The translations under genes and the position numbers were made by a program. The notes beneath the pieces were generated by a model. It did not search any database. It was not told where the DNA came from and saw only the letters and a program-made list of their open reading frames with translations. This document shows, piece by piece, positions 28,654-38,190 of a stretch of 64,000 nt of DNA; position 1 is the first letter of the stretch; every line of letters starts with the position of its first letter. The DNA is from Hyphomicrobiales bacterium (GTDB taxonomy: Bacteria > Pseudomonadota > Alphaproteobacteria > Rhizobiales > Rhizobiaceae), in contig UBZT01000010.1 in assembly GCA_900470155.1 (NCBI GenBank), positions 1 to 64,000 of the forward strand, written 5' to 3'.

Positions 28654-28944
28654 ATGTCCCGCAGTTGCGAATTGACCGGCAAGGGCGTCCAGTCGGGCAA
28701 CAATGTTAGCCACGCGAACAACAAGACCAAGCGCAAGTTCCTGCCGAACCTGTGCGATGTCACGTTGATTTCGGATGCTCTCAACCAGCGTTACCGTCTG
28801 CGCGTTTCGGCTGCAGCACTGCGCACGGTCGAGCATCGCGGTGGTCTCGATGCATTCCTGATCAAGGCTTCTGAAACCGACCTGAGCATGCGCGCTCGTC
28901 TGCTGCGTCGCCAGATCGTCAAGAAGACCGCCGAAGCCGCTTAA
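28654..28944 (+). CDS. rpmB: 50S ribosomal protein L28
   Basis: L28 (96 residues) is the alphaproteobacterial long form. The N-terminus [20 protein letters not shown] and the KRKFLPNL block are conserved. The C-terminus carries the extra basic helix seen in rhizobia. It is monocistronic: a consensus promoter lies upstream and an intrinsic terminator directly downstream. Confidence 0.97.
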   Translation: MSRSCELTGKGVQSGNNVSHANNKTKRKFLPNLCDVTLISDALNQRYRLRVSAAALRTVEHRGGLDAFLIKASETDLSMRARLLRRQIVKKTAEAA

Positions 28945-28969
28945 TCTCAAGCGCTGACGCAGGCTTTAA

Positions 28970-29000
28970 AGGCTTGGCCGGACATCCGGACAAGCCTTTT
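28970..29000 (+). terminator. Rho-independent terminator of rpmB
   Basis: AGGCTTG (28970-28976) and CAAGCCT (28991-28997) pair, and inside them GGCCGG-type bases pair with CCGG around a short loop. TTTT follows. It lies 25 bp after the rpmB stop and before the yhhQ leader. Confidence 0.85.
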
Positions 29001-29067
29001 CGTTTGAGATGAATCCGGCGGATGCCATCGGCTTCATCGACGACCCTATACATCATTGTTCCTCCAA

Positions 29068-29097
29068 CTGGTGGCATCACCCAGGATAAAAAAATGC
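29068..29097 (+). promoter_or_regulatory. Probable preQ1-I riboswitch controlling yhhQ
   Basis: The 30 bases just before and into yhhQ can fold as an H-type pseudoknot. P1 is CTGG (29068-29071) with CCAG (29081-29084). P2 is GCAT in the P1 loop (29074-29077) with ATGC (29094-29097), which includes the ATG start codon. A 9-base A-rich strand GATAAAAAA (29085-29093) joins P1 to P2. A cytosine at 29080 sits directly before the 3' strand of P1, where preQ1-I aptamers hold the ligand-pairing C. The Shine-Dalgarno AGGA (29083-29086) is partly in P1. Ligand binding would hide both signals, giving translational OFF control by a queuosine precursor. Confidence 0.72.
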
Positions 29098-29729
29098 TGA
29101 AGACGCGCTATTTCGTTCTCTACAGCCTGCTCATGACGGCAATCGTCGTCGCCTCCAACTTCCTCGTGCAGTTCCCTCTGGGCGGCACGTTGGCAGGCAT
29201 CAATCTCGCCGACCTTCTGACCTTCGGCGCATTCACCTATCCGATCTCCTTCCTGATCACCGACCTGACCAACCGTCAGTTTGGCCCGGGCACCGCGCGC
29301 AAGGTCGTGTTTGTCGGCTTTATCGTCGGCGTCGCCCTGTCGATCGCACTCGCCAGCCCGCGGATCGCGATTGCCTCCGGTTCCGCCTTCCTCGTCGGCC
29401 AGCTTCTCGACATCTCGGTGTTCAACCGCCTGCGTCAGCTGTCCTGGTGGAAGGCCCCGCTGATGGGTTCGCTGATCGGCTCGGTTCTCGACACGGTGAT
29501 CTTCTTCTCCCTGTCCTTCGCGCCGATCTTCAGCTTCATCGGCCCGAATGACGATTTTGCCATCGCCTCGGCACCGATCTTCGGCGTGCTCGCCGCGGAA
29601 GCCCCGCGCTGGATCTCCTGGGCACTCGGCGACTTCGCCGTGAAGATGCTGGTCGGCATCGTCATGCTGTTGCCCTACGGTGCGCTGATGAGCGTTGTCC
29701 GGCCGATGCCGGCTCGCACCACCGCCTGA
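29094..29729 (+). CDS. yhhQ: Queuosine precursor transporter (YhhQ/QPTR)
   Basis: This 211-residue membrane protein has about six helices and belongs to the YhhQ/vitamin ECF-like family that imports preQ0 and preQ1 for queuosine modification of tRNA. The conserved segments ASNFLVQFPL, FGAFTYPISFLITDLTNRQFGP and GQLLDISVFNRLR are present. The start at 29094 follows an AGGA site. An in-frame ATG at 29022 would add 24 residues that are non-hydrophobic and overlap the predicted riboswitch. The riboswitch supports the transporter assignment independently. Confidence 0.93.
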   Translation: MLKTRYFVLYSLLMTAIVVASNFLVQFPLGGTLAGINLADLLTFGAFTYPISFLITDLTNRQFGPGTARKVVFVGFIVGVALSIALASPRIAIASGSAFLVGQLLDISVFNRLRQLSWWKAPLMGSLIGSVLDTVIFFSLSFAPIFSFIGPNDDFAIASAPIFGVLAAEAPRWISWALGDFAVKMLVGIVMLLPYGALMSVVRPMPARTTA

Positions 29730-29765
29730 CACCGGCAAGAACGGATCAAGACCGCCTGGACCCGC

Positions 29766-30788
29766 TCAGGGCTCCAGGCGGAACTCCAGCATCACCGTGC
29801 GCTGCAGGATCGAATGATTGTCGTCCGAGACGGCGATCAGGTGCGTGGAACCATCATCCGCCACGACGGCGTCGATCCCTTCCATGTTGTCGATCTCGGA
29901 TGCGTTGTCGGCCTCGAAGATGACCTGGCCATCGACGATCGCGCCGGGCCGGATAGAGGCGCCATCGATGCGGCGCAACCGCATGGCAACCCCGCTGGCG
30001 ATCGAGAAGCGGCGTTCCAGCAGGACAAGCTCGCCGGACGGCAGGAAGACACCATCGGTGATCTCGAAGCCGTCATGCGGGCGCACACGAAATTCTCCGG
30101 CAAGCGGTCCATCAAGGATGCCGGCAAAATTGTTGCCGTCTTCATCGACGCTCTTTTCCGAGATCGCCACCACCGCACCGGCGAGCGGGCCATCGGTCGG
30201 TGAGACCACCAGCGCCTCTATGCCGCCATTGCCGCGCAGGCGCGAGACCGCAAAGGGCAGCGGCAAAGGCGGTGACGGGCGCGCCGTCGCCAATGAGGCG
30301 AGCGGGGTATAGGCAACGACCCGATGGTGCTGCTCGAAGCCGACAATGGCTTGATTGTCGACAATCGCAAGGCTCTCGGCATCGACCTGATACTTGCTGG
30401 CGCTCTCGCGTCCGTCCCGATCGAGCATGGCGGCAAGCCTGGCATCGCTGACGCCGGACAGCATGCCGTCGGGGCCGCGCTCCATCCGGCCCTCGATCCA
30501 GTATCCTGTGTCGAAGACCCCGACGAAACGCGCATCGTCCAGAAAACGAATCGAGGAAAAGGCGCCGAACAGCGGCTCATCGGACGAAAGCTCCAGCCCG
30601 CCGATAAACTGGACCCCCTCGGCAAGGCGCGGCGATCCGCCCAATGTGGCGATGGCACGGGATTCGATGCGGATCGGCAGCGCTTCCCCCGGCTTCAGCG
30701 CCGATGGCGTGCAGGAGGCCAAAAGCAGCGCAACGGAGAGCGTCAGAAGGATTGCGCCAGAGCGACGACCCGCAACCGGCCTAGGCAC
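29766..30788 (-). CDS. Lipoprotein with esterase-like (phytase-like) domain
   Basis: The 340-residue product from the GTG at 30788 begins [11 protein letters not shown], then a hydrophobic stretch ending in the lipobox LLASC, so it is a secreted lipoprotein. The rest matches the 'esterase-like activity of phytase' beta-propeller family (blocks [53 protein letters not shown]). The substrate is unknown. An open frame up to 30821 exists but would overlap cobT by 41 bp. With the GTG the overlap is 8 bp and the signal peptide is standard. The gene follows cobT on the same strand. Confidence 0.8.
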   Translation of the reverse strand: MPRPVAGRRSGAILLTLSVALLLASCTPSALKPGEALPIRIESRAIATLGGSPRLAEGVQFIGGLELSSDEPLFGAFSSIRFLDDARFVGVFDTGYWIEGRMERGPDGMLSGVSDARLAAMLDRDGRESASKYQVDAESLAIVDNQAIVGFEQHHRVVAYTPLASLATARPSPPLPLPFAVSRLRGNGGIEALVVSPTDGPLAGAVVAISEKSVDEDGNNFAGILDGPLAGEFRVRPHDGFEITDGVFLPSGELVLLERRFSIASGVAMRLRRIDGASIRPGAIVDGQVIFEADNASEIDNMEGIDAVVADDGSTHLIAVSDDNHSILQRTVMLEFRLEP

Positions 30789-32676
30789 GACGGCGGCGTC
30801 CACCACCCGAGCCAGAGGCATTGTCTTCGAACAGCGAGGCCAACTGCTCGGTCATCGCACCCGCCAATTCATCGGCATCGACGATGGTCACGGCGCGGCG
30901 ATAGTAGCGCGTCACATCGTGGCCGATGCCGATCGCCAGCAGTTCCACCGGCGAGCGCGTCTCGATCTGCTCGATGACCGCACGCAGATGGCGCTCGAGA
31001 TAGTTGCCCGGATTGACCGACAGCGTCGAATCGTCGACCGGCGCGCCGTCCGAGATCATCATCATGATCTTGCGCTGTTCGCGCCGCGCCATCAGCCGGT
31101 TATGCGCCCACATCAGCGCCTCGCCGTCGATGTTTTCCTTGAGCAGGCCTTCGCGCATCATCAGGCCGAGATTGCGCCGTGCCCGGCGCCAGGGGGCGTC
31201 GGCCGACTTGTAGATGATATGGCGCAGGTCGTTGAGACGGCCGGGCGTCGGCGGCTTGCCGCTGGCCAGCCATTTCTCTCTGGACTGCCCGCCCTTCCAC
31301 GCCTTGGTGGTGAAGCCGAGGATCTCGACCTTGACGCCGCAGCGCTCCAGCGTGCGGGCAAGGATGTCGGCGCAGGTGGCGGCAACCGTGATCGGTCGGC
31401 CGCGCATCGAGCCGGAATTGTCGATCACCAGCGTCACGACGGTGTCGCGGAACTTGGTGTCCTTTTCCTTCTTGAAGGACAAGGGCTGCATCGGGTCGAT
31501 GACCAAACGAACCAGGCGCGCCGGATCGAGATAGCCCTCTTCCAGATCGAATTCCCAGGAGCGGTTCTGCTGCGCCATCAGGCGACGCTGCAGCCGGTTC
31601 GCCAGGCGACCGACGGCCCCCTGCAGATGCGCCAGCTGCTTGTCGAGAAAGGCGCGCAGGCGATCAAGTTCGGCTTCGTCACACAGCTCTTCCGCGGTGA
31701 TCTCTTCGTCGAACTCTTCGGTGAAGATCTTGTAGTCGACCTTCTCGTTGAAATCGTCAAACGGCGTCGACGGCCGGCGCATTTCGCCCGGCGTCTCGCT
31801 GTCGTCCTCACCCTCGTCGGCCATGTCGTCGTCGGAAATCTCCGCGCCGTCCATTTCGCCGTCGTCCATCTGCTCCTGAGAGGCTTCGCTCTCGTCGGCG
31901 GGCGCAGATTCGGAACCCGCCTCTTCCTCGGCGCTTTCCTGGTCCTCGTCACCGCTGCGCGGCTGGTCCTCGTCGGTCGACTCGTCGTCCTCGCCCTGCT
32001 CCTGGTCGTCGCCGACATCCTCGGCCATTTCCATGGCCGACAGCATGTGGCGGATCACCCGGGCAAAATTCTGCTGGTCGTTGATCGCATTCGGCAGATT
32101 GTCGAGATCGGCGCCGGCCTTGTCCTCGATGAACGAGCGCCAGAGATCAAGCACCTTGCCGGCCGACTCCGGCGGCTTCTGGCCGGTGAGCTTCTCGCGC
32201 ACCAGCATGGCAACGGCTTCCTGGATCGGCGCATCTTCCTGGCGGCTGATCGTCGAGAAATTGGCTTTCGCATATTTCTCGGTGTTCATCGACTGGATAT
32301 TGGAGGCAACGCCCGGCATGCGCAGCGAGCCGATCGCCTCGACGCGCGCCTGCTCGACGGCATCGAAGATCATCCGGGCGTCGGCACCCTGCGGCGCCAT
32401 GCTCGCATGGATCTTCTGGTCGTGGCAGGCGATCCTGAGTGCCATGCTGTCGCCGAGACCACGGGTCACGGCGAGTTCATGGGCGGTCGGACGCTTCGAC
32501 AGTTCCGGCAGGCGCACGCGCTCGCCGGCAAGGCCGGGTCGTTCATTGGCAAAGGCCACCTCGACCTGCGGATCTCCCGCAATCGAGCGGACGCAGCCGG
32601 TAATCGCACGGCGCAAAGGCTCCGTGTCCACGCCTGCGCCCGTCTTGGCCCTGCTGTTGTCGCCGCGCCCTGCCAT
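30781..32676 (-). CDS. cobT: Cobaltochelatase subunit CobT
   Basis: CobT (631 residues) acts with CobS as the AAA+ chaperone module of the aerobic cobaltochelatase CobNST, inserting cobalt into hydrogenobyrinate diamide for vitamin B12. The C-terminal von Willebrand A domain carries the MIDAS motif DNSGSMRG. The middle has a long Asp/Glu-rich stretch (about residues 210-310), as usual. The ATG at 32676 ([12 protein letters not shown]) gives the family N-terminus; the upstream frame to 32856 overlaps cobS. It lies 14 bp after cobS. Confidence 0.95.
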   Translation of the reverse strand: MAGRGDNSRAKTGAGVDTEPLRRAITGCVRSIAGDPQVEVAFANERPGLAGERVRLPELSKRPTAHELAVTRGLGDSMALRIACHDQKIHASMAPQGADARMIFDAVEQARVEAIGSLRMPGVASNIQSMNTEKYAKANFSTISRQEDAPIQEAVAMLVREKLTGQKPPESAGKVLDLWRSFIEDKAGADLDNLPNAINDQQNFARVIRHMLSAMEMAEDVGDDQEQGEDDESTDEDQPRSGDEDQESAEEEAGSESAPADESEASQEQMDDGEMDGAEISDDDMADEGEDDSETPGEMRRPSTPFDDFNEKVDYKIFTEEFDEEITAEELCDEAELDRLRAFLDKQLAHLQGAVGRLANRLQRRLMAQQNRSWEFDLEEGYLDPARLVRLVIDPMQPLSFKKEKDTKFRDTVVTLVIDNSGSMRGRPITVAATCADILARTLERCGVKVEILGFTTKAWKGGQSREKWLASGKPPTPGRLNDLRHIIYKSADAPWRRARRNLGLMMREGLLKENIDGEALMWAHNRLMARREQRKIMMMISDGAPVDDSTLSVNPGNYLERHLRAVIEQIETRSPVELLAIGIGHDVTRYYRRAVTIVDADELAGAMTEQLASLFEDNASGSGGGRRRRA

Positions 32677-32690
32677 GCTGATCCGTTCCC

Positions 32691-33683
32691 TTACGCGCCA
32701 AGCACGATGTTGGCGGCACTTTCCTTCAGCTCGACGCCGAAGGCGCGCTGATACTGTTCGGCGACCAGCGTCCGCTCCAGCTCGTCGCACTTGTTGAGGA
32801 AGGTGACGCGGAAGGCAAAGGCCACATCGCCGAAGATCTCGGCATTCTCGGCCCACGTGATCACCGTACGCGGGCTCATCACGGTCGACAGGTCACCGTT
32901 GATGAAGGCGGCGCGGGTCAGATCGGCAAGGCGGACCATGCGCGAAACCGTGTCACGGCCTTCGGCCGTTGCACCGAAACTCTTGACCTTGGCAGCGACG
33001 ATTCCGACTTCGTTGTCGTGCGGCAGGTAGTTCAGCGTGGTGACGATCGACCAACGGTCCATCTGCGCCTGGTTGATCTGCTGCGTGCCGTGATAGAGGC
33101 CGGTGGTGTCACCGAGGCCGACGGTATTGGCCGTGGCAAACAGGCGGAAGGCCGGGTGCGGGCGGATGACGCGGCTCTGGTCGAGCAGGGTCAGGCGGCC
33201 GGAACTTTCCAGCACGCGTTGGATGACGAACATCACGTCCGGTCGACCGGCATCGTATTCGTCGAAGACGAGCGCGACATTGTGCTGGTAGGCCCAGGGC
33301 AGTATGCCGTCCTTGAATTCGGTGATCTGCTTGCCGTCCTTCAGGACGATGGCGTCCTTGCCGACGAGATCGATACGGCTGACATGGCTGTCGAGGTTGA
33401 CGCGCACGCAGGGCCAGTTGAGACGGGCGGCGACCTGCTCGATATGGGTCGACTTGCCCGTGCCGTGGAAGCCCGACACCATGACGCGGCGGTTATGGGC
33501 AAAACCGGCGAGGATGGCGAGCGTCGTGTCGCGATCGAACAGATAGTCCGGATCGAAATCCGGCACGTAAGGGTCGCCCTTGCTGTAGGCCGGGACGCGG
33601 ATATCGCTGTCTATTCCAAAAACCTCGCGCACCGACACGGTCGTGTCGGGGAGATTGGAAATATCAAGATCAATTTTGCTCAT
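32691..33683 (-). CDS. cobS: Cobaltochelatase subunit CobS
   Basis: CobS (330 residues) is the AAA+ (MoxR-like) ATPase of the aerobic cobaltochelatase. Walker A is GFHGTGKST, Walker B is ALVFDEYDA and the sensor region reads [14 protein letters not shown]. The ATG at 33683 ([16 protein letters not shown]) matches the conserved start; 12 further in-frame residues upstream are disregarded. cobS and cobT form an operon away from other cobalamin genes. The cobN subunit is not in this window. Confidence 0.95.
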   Translation of the reverse strand: MSKIDLDISNLPDTTVSVREVFGIDSDIRVPAYSKGDPYVPDFDPDYLFDRDTTLAILAGFAHNRRVMVSGFHGTGKSTHIEQVAARLNWPCVRVNLDSHVSRIDLVGKDAIVLKDGKQITEFKDGILPWAYQHNVALVFDEYDAGRPDVMFVIQRVLESSGRLTLLDQSRVIRPHPAFRLFATANTVGLGDTTGLYHGTQQINQAQMDRWSIVTTLNYLPHDNEVGIVAAKVKSFGATAEGRDTVSRMVRLADLTRAAFINGDLSTVMSPRTVITWAENAEIFGDVAFAFRVTFLNKCDELERTLVAEQYQRAFGVELKESAANIVLGA

Positions 33684-33741
33684 CGTTTCTCCATGCCAGG
33701 CGCTGCCGACTGGCCGCATATCGTCGCTGCTGCTTCTCGGA

Positions 33742-34368
33742 TTAACAGAAACCCGCCTGCTTTAACAATTGGTAGGCTTGAATAACAGCGCGAAAACGCT
33801 CTTCCGAACCCCTGTCTCCGCCATTTGCATCGGGATGGTGTTTTTTTACAAGCTCCTTGTAGCGGGTCTTGATCTCGGTCGCCGTCGAACTGGCCGAAAG
33901 GCCAAGCGTATCCAGCGCCTTGGCCTCCATCGTCTTGAGCTTGCGCAACTGCGGCTGAAAGCGCGAACCGCCGGGCTTGCCCTGCTGCACGAAGCCGAAA
34001 GGGTCCTTCATGCGCGCCTGTGACGCAGCCGAACCGGAGCGCGCCGTCGAATGCAGCGGGCTGGACTTGGCCGCCTTGTTGACACCCACGGTCCAGGTCG
34101 GCCGGTGCCCGGTGATCGCTTCCTTCTGGTAGCGGGCGATCTCGGTGTCCGACAGGCCGGAAAAATAGTTGTAGCCCTTGTTGTAGTCCTTCACGTGCTC
34201 GAAGCAGAACATGAAGAACTGGCCCTCGGCATGACGGCCCACGGGCGCGCGATGGGCACCCGGCTTTTCACAGCCGTCCCACTGGCAAACTGGATTGGAT
34301 GGCTCCGGCTCCGCAGTGCGTCTGCGTCTGGTCCGGATCCGATCGAAATATTTCGAGTCGAGTTTCAT
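33742..34368 (-). CDS. J-domain (DnaJ-like) protein
   Basis: The 208-residue protein carries a C-terminal J-domain (about 146-208) with the HPD motif in [10 protein letters not shown], which stimulates the ATPase of an Hsp70. The N-terminal part has [15 protein letters not shown] and [16 protein letters not shown], whose Cys and His residues could bind zinc. This is a distinct alphaproteobacterial type. Its client is unknown. The ATG at 34368 starts [12 protein letters not shown]. It is divergent from the BolA gene and followed by cobS. Confidence 0.9.
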   Translation of the reverse strand: MKLDSKYFDRIRTRRRRTAEPEPSNPVCQWDGCEKPGAHRAPVGRHAEGQFFMFCFEHVKDYNKGYNYFSGLSDTEIARYQKEAITGHRPTWTVGVNKAAKSSPLHSTARSGSAASQARMKDPFGFVQQGKPGGSRFQPQLRKLKTMEAKALDTLGLSASSTATEIKTRYKELVKKHHPDANGGDRGSEERFRAVIQAYQLLKQAGFC

Positions 34369-34486
34369 GCGGTAATTATGGTGCCTAGACAGTGGCGCGA
34401 CAAGAATTGACAAATCGGAATGTTGCGCGCTTTGTGGGGCTTTTGCCGCAAGCCAGACCACGCCAGCAGATCACAGGGAACATCAC

Positions 34487-34768
34487 ATGTCCGTGCGCAA
34501 CCGCATCGAGGAAACACTGCGTCAGGGCTTTGCCCCGGAGCGGCTGGATGTGATCGATGAGAGCGCTCATCACGCCGGCCATCAGCCCGACATTACCGGC
34601 ACCGGCGAAACCCATATGCGGGTGCGCATCGTCTCCGAAAAATTCAACGGCCTGAGCAGGCTTGCACGCCACCGCGCCGTGACAGAATTGCTGAAGCCGG
34701 AGCTGGATGCCGGCCTGCATGCGCTGGCGATCGAACCGGCTGCACCGGGCGAACCGACGCGCTGGTAG
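34487..34768 (+). CDS. BolA family protein
   Basis: This 93-residue protein is of the BolA/IbaG family, which bind [2Fe-2S] clusters together with monothiol glutaredoxins. The class II KH-like fold blocks HMRVRIVSEKFNGLSRLARHRAV and LHALAIEP are present, as is the conserved histidine in the FNG-LARHR segment. It is a short monocistronic gene. Confidence 0.92.
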   Translation: MSVRNRIEETLRQGFAPERLDVIDESAHHAGHQPDITGTGETHMRVRIVSEKFNGLSRLARHRAVTELLKPELDAGLHALAIEPAAPGEPTRW

Positions 34769-34812
34769 AACAAGAGTCGCTCAGGCCTCGGTCCCACCAC
34801 ACAGCTGTCTTG

Positions 34813-36117
34813 TCAAGCCTCTGTCTTGACGGGTTCGATTGGCCGAATGCGCAATTTGGTGATGCGGTTCTTTTCCCGTTTCATCACGATGAAGCGCTTG
34901 CCGTAAAAGGTGAAGGCCTGGCGTTCTTCGGGAATCGATTTTGATTCGTGGATGACAAGGCCGGCGATTGTCGTTGCCTCTTCGTCCGGCAGATCCCAGT
35001 CGAGGGCGCGATTGAGATCGCGGATAGGCACGGCGCCATCAACCACCATCGATCCGTCGGATTCCTGCCGAACGCCCTGGATTTCCAGGTCATGTTCGTC
35101 CGAAATGTCGCCGACGATCTCTTCGAGAATATCTTCCAGCGTCACGACGCCCTGGACTTCGCCATACTCGTCGACCACGACGGCAAAATGCGTCTTGCGG
35201 CGCAGGAAGGCGTTGAGCTGATCCTTGAGATTGGTCGTATCCGGCACGAACCAGGGCTTCTGGGCAATCTTGACGATATCGAGGTCCTTTGGCTCGACAT
35301 TCGGCTCGGCCAGCGCCCGGATGAGGTCCTTGGCATGAATGACGCCGATGATGTTGTCTGTCGCACCGCGCCAGACCGGCATGCGGGTATACGGGCTTTC
35401 GAGAATGCTGCGGATCGCATTTTCCGGCGTGTCATCCGCGTTGACCGCGCGCATCGCCGTGCGGTGGATCATGATGTCGGAAACTTCCAACTCGCCGAGG
35501 TCAAGAACGCCACCGAGGCGGTCGCGGTCGGCCTTGACCACGGCGCCGTCACGATGCAGGAGCGCCACCGCACCACGCAGTTCCTCATGGCCGGACAACA
35601 TCGAGGCCTCACCGGAGATCGACACGCCGAAAATGCCGAGCAGCTTGCGCACGATCCAGTTGACCACGCTCGACAACGGGCCGACCACGGCGACAAAGGG
35701 CCGCACTGCCGGCGCGACGAAAAGTGCGAACCGCTCGGGCGTCGAAATCGCCCAGCTCTTCGGCAAAACCTCGGAAAAGATGACAAGCAAAACCGTCATC
35801 AGCACGGTGGCAATCGCCACGCCGGAATCGCCGAAAAGACCGAGGAAGAGGCTGGTGGTGAGCGAGGAGGCGAGAATGTTGACCAGGTTGTTGCCGATCA
35901 AAAGCGCCCCGATCAGCCGGTCACGACGCTCGATCAGCGAATTGACCAGCCCGGCGCGCACATCGCCATTGACCTCGAGGCTGTGCATGCGGGCACGCGA
36001 CGTTGCCGTCAGCGCGGTTTCGGACCCGGAGAAAAAAGCCGACGCACAGATCAGCAGGAAAATGGCCACGAGCGTCAGCCAATAGTCCGACAGGCTGGAC
36101 AGGATGGTCTCGATCAT
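34813..36117 (-). CDS. CNNM/HlyC-CorC family transporter-like protein
   Basis: The 434-residue protein has an N-terminal DUF21 membrane domain (about 1-190) with the FFSGSETALTATS signature, two CBS domains (about 205-330) and a C-terminal CorC_HlyC domain ending in KLRIRPIEPVKTEA. Bacterial CNNM/CorC proteins are linked to magnesium or cobalt efflux; older names call it a hemolysin. It is the third gene after aroK-aroB, and its ATG overlaps the aroB stop (ATGA), so it shares that transcript. Confidence 0.93.
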   Translation of the reverse strand: MIETILSSLSDYWLTLVAIFLLICASAFFSGSETALTATSRARMHSLEVNGDVRAGLVNSLIERRDRLIGALLIGNNLVNILASSLTTSLFLGLFGDSGVAIATVLMTVLLVIFSEVLPKSWAISTPERFALFVAPAVRPFVAVVGPLSSVVNWIVRKLLGIFGVSISGEASMLSGHEELRGAVALLHRDGAVVKADRDRLGGVLDLGELEVSDIMIHRTAMRAVNADDTPENAIRSILESPYTRMPVWRGATDNIIGVIHAKDLIRALAEPNVEPKDLDIVKIAQKPWFVPDTTNLKDQLNAFLRRKTHFAVVVDEYGEVQGVVTLEDILEEIVGDISDEHDLEIQGVRQESDGSMVVDGAVPIRDLNRALDWDLPDEEATTIAGLVIHESKSIPEERQAFTFYGKRFIVMKREKNRITKLRIRPIEPVKTEA

Positions 36118-37241
36118 GACGGGCGCATTTCATCGAGAAAGCGCACCACTTCCGACGACGGCACGTCATCAGCGACGAAGGCTTCGCCAAGGCCGCGCGT
36201 CAGGATGAAGGTCAGCTTGCCGCCCTTCACCTTCTTGTCCTGCGCGATCGCATCCATCAGGACGTCCGTCGGCGGCAGTTCGCCGGGGATCTCGTCCATC
36301 CGGGTGGGCAGGCCGACCGCGCGCAGATGCGCTTCGACGCGGCTTGCAAGATCCGGGCTGGCAAGGTTCATCCGGGCGGAAAATTGGTGCGCCAGCACCA
36401 TGCCGATCGACACGCCTTCGCCATGCACCAGGCGTTTGCTGTCATAGTGCGTCGCCGCTTCGAGCGCGTGGCCGAAGGTATGGCCGAGATTGAGCAGCGC
36501 CCGGCGACCGTTTTCGCGTTCGTCGGCTACCACGACATCGGCCTTGGCCTGACAGCTCACGGCGATTGCCTCGATCCGGGCGGGCCCGCCGGCAAAGACG
36601 TCGCGCCAGTTCGTCTCCAGCCATTCGAAGAAATCCGGCTTGTCGATCAGGCCGTATTTCGCCACTTCCGCGTAACCGGCGCGGAATTCGCGCTCCGACA
36701 GCGTATTGAGCACATCGGTATCGGCCAGAACCAGATCCGGCTGGTTGAAGATGCCGATCAGGTTCTTGCCCTGTCTTGCATTGATGCCGGTCTTGCCACC
36801 GACGGAACTGTCGACCTGCGACAGAAGCGAGGTCGGGATCTGCACGAAGCGCACCCCGCGACGCACGATGCCGGCGGCAAAGCCGGTCAGATCGCCGATC
36901 ACCCCACCGCCGAGCGCAATCACCGCATCATTGCGCTCGATGCGCGCCTCGAGCAGCACGTCGCAGACCTGGGTCAGGCTGGAAAAACTCTTGGTCTTTT
37001 CGCCGGCGGGCAAGGTCACAGACACCGCCTCGATGCCGTCCGTCTGCAAGCTGTCCATAAGGCCGTCGAGATATTGGGCGCCGACATTCTCGTCCGTGAC
37101 GATGGCGGCACGTCTGCCCTTGATCCGGCTGGAAATCTCGCCGCCAGCGCGCGCAAGTAGGCCGGGCCCGATCAGGATATCATAGGCGCGCTCGCCAAGC
37201 GGCACATGCACCAGACGTTCCGAATTCTCCACCTTGCTCAT
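36114..37241 (-). CDS. aroB: 3-dehydroquinate synthase
   Basis: AroB (375 residues) cyclises DAHP to 3-dehydroquinate, step two of the shikimate pathway. The NAD-binding GGGVIGDLTGFAAG, the RGVRFVQIPTSLLSQVDSSVGGKTGIN block and the metal ligands (including FGHALE within HTFGHALEAATHYDSKRLVHGE) are all present. It overlaps aroK upstream and the CNNM gene downstream by ATGA junctions. Confidence 0.97.
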   Translation of the reverse strand: MSKVENSERLVHVPLGERAYDILIGPGLLARAGGEISSRIKGRRAAIVTDENVGAQYLDGLMDSLQTDGIEAVSVTLPAGEKTKSFSSLTQVCDVLLEARIERNDAVIALGGGVIGDLTGFAAGIVRRGVRFVQIPTSLLSQVDSSVGGKTGINARQGKNLIGIFNQPDLVLADTDVLNTLSEREFRAGYAEVAKYGLIDKPDFFEWLETNWRDVFAGGPARIEAIAVSCQAKADVVVADERENGRRALLNLGHTFGHALEAATHYDSKRLVHGEGVSIGMVLAHQFSARMNLASPDLASRVEAHLRAVGLPTRMDEIPGELPPTDVLMDAIAQDKKVKGGKLTFILTRGLGEAFVADDVPSSEVVRFLDEMRPS

Positions 37242-37858
37242 GCTGTGTCACCTTTGCCGCTGTGTTCTGCACCAGTCTTTTCGGCGCCACTCTGTTCGAG
37301 GATCGCCATCAGCACTTCGTTGGCAATCACTTCCTTGCGCACATCTCGTGACTGGATCGTCAGATCCGCCAGTTCGTAGATCGGATAGCGCTTGTCCATC
37401 AGATCCTTGAGGGTCTGCTTGGGGTTTTCCGTCTTCAGCAAGGGCCGATGATCGCGCTTGTTGACCCGCTCCCAAAGGACATCGAGATCGGCCTTCAGCC
37501 ACAGCGAGATACCGCCACGCTCGATCTGCTTGCGCGTCTTCTCGTTGATGAAGGCTCCTCCGCCGGTCGACACCACGCGCGGCCCCGAGCGCAACAGGCG
37601 CTTGATCACCCGCGTTTCCAATGCCCGAAACTCATCCTCGCCATAGGCGGCGAACAATTCGCTGATTGACATGCGCGACACGCGTTCGATTTCGACATCG
37701 GTATCGACGAACGGCAAGCCAAGCTGGTTGGCGACCATCCGGCCGACCGCCGACTTGCCGGCACCCATCAGGCCGACGAAAACCAGGTTGCGTCTACCGA
37801 GCGCTGCCCTGGCGCGCGCGCCCAGACTGGAGGCAAGATTGAGGATCGTATCGGTCAT
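37238..37858 (-). CDS. aroK: Shikimate kinase
   Basis: AroK (206 residues) phosphorylates shikimate at C3. Walker A GLMGAGKS is at 29-36. The shikimate-binding FVDTDVEIE and STGGGAF motifs are typical. The ATG at 37858 is used; an in-frame ATG at 37906 would add 16 residues. It is the first gene of the aroK-aroB-CNNM operon, and it is divergent from the small gene at 38008. Confidence 0.95.
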   Translation of the reverse strand: MTDTILNLASSLGARARAALGRRNLVFVGLMGAGKSAVGRMVANQLGLPFVDTDVEIERVSRMSISELFAAYGEDEFRALETRVIKRLLRSGPRVVSTGGGAFINEKTRKQIERGGISLWLKADLDVLWERVNKRDHRPLLKTENPKQTLKDLMDKRYPIYELADLTIQSRDVRKEVIANEVLMAILEQSGAEKTGAEHSGKGDTA

Positions 37859-38007
37859 CGGCCCGTTCGCAACTGTTTCATCACGGTATTGACAAATGCG
37901 GGGCAAGCGTCAAGCCGTTGACGCAAATCGACACAAGGATCACAGCACCCTTGCAAGTCACAATGCCTATTCCCTATGTTCAGCGCTTCGAAGGCCAAGG
38001 ACCCTAC

Positions 38008-38160
38008 ATGCCGACATTGTTTCGCTTTCTCTTCATCTGCGCAACGATCGCCGGCATCATCTATGCCATCATGTGGTCGCTCACGGTGTTCGTCGAGCCC
38101 AGGGAACGGGATGTAACGATCAAGATCCCGTCCGAACGCGTGAACCCGGTCGAACAGTAA
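38008..38160 (+). CDS. Small single-pass membrane protein (50 aa)
   Basis: The 50-residue product begins MPTLFRFLFICATIAGI and has one membrane helix (about 5-28) followed by a charged tail ending in VNPVEQ. It lies between aroK and xerD, where a similar tiny protein is found in other rhizobia by recollection, often misnamed histidine kinase. A CAAGG ribosome-binding site precedes the ATG. A longer frame from 37918 is less likely. The function is unknown. Confidence 0.7.
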   Translation: MPTLFRFLFICATIAGIIYAIMWSLTVFVEPRERDVTIKIPSERVNPVEQ

Positions 38161-38190
38161 CGCTAGACAACAGCAAGGACACCCAATTCT

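Noticed and set aside
30394-32751. A 785-codon plus-strand open frame opposite cobT
   Set aside because: The sense strand encodes CobT with a MIDAS motif. The antisense composition is atypical for a protein.
32677-33741. Cobalamin riboswitch or B12 regulation near cobS/cobT
   Set aside because: cobS/cobT begin close to their upstream neighbours, and no B12-box or pseudoknot pattern is seen.
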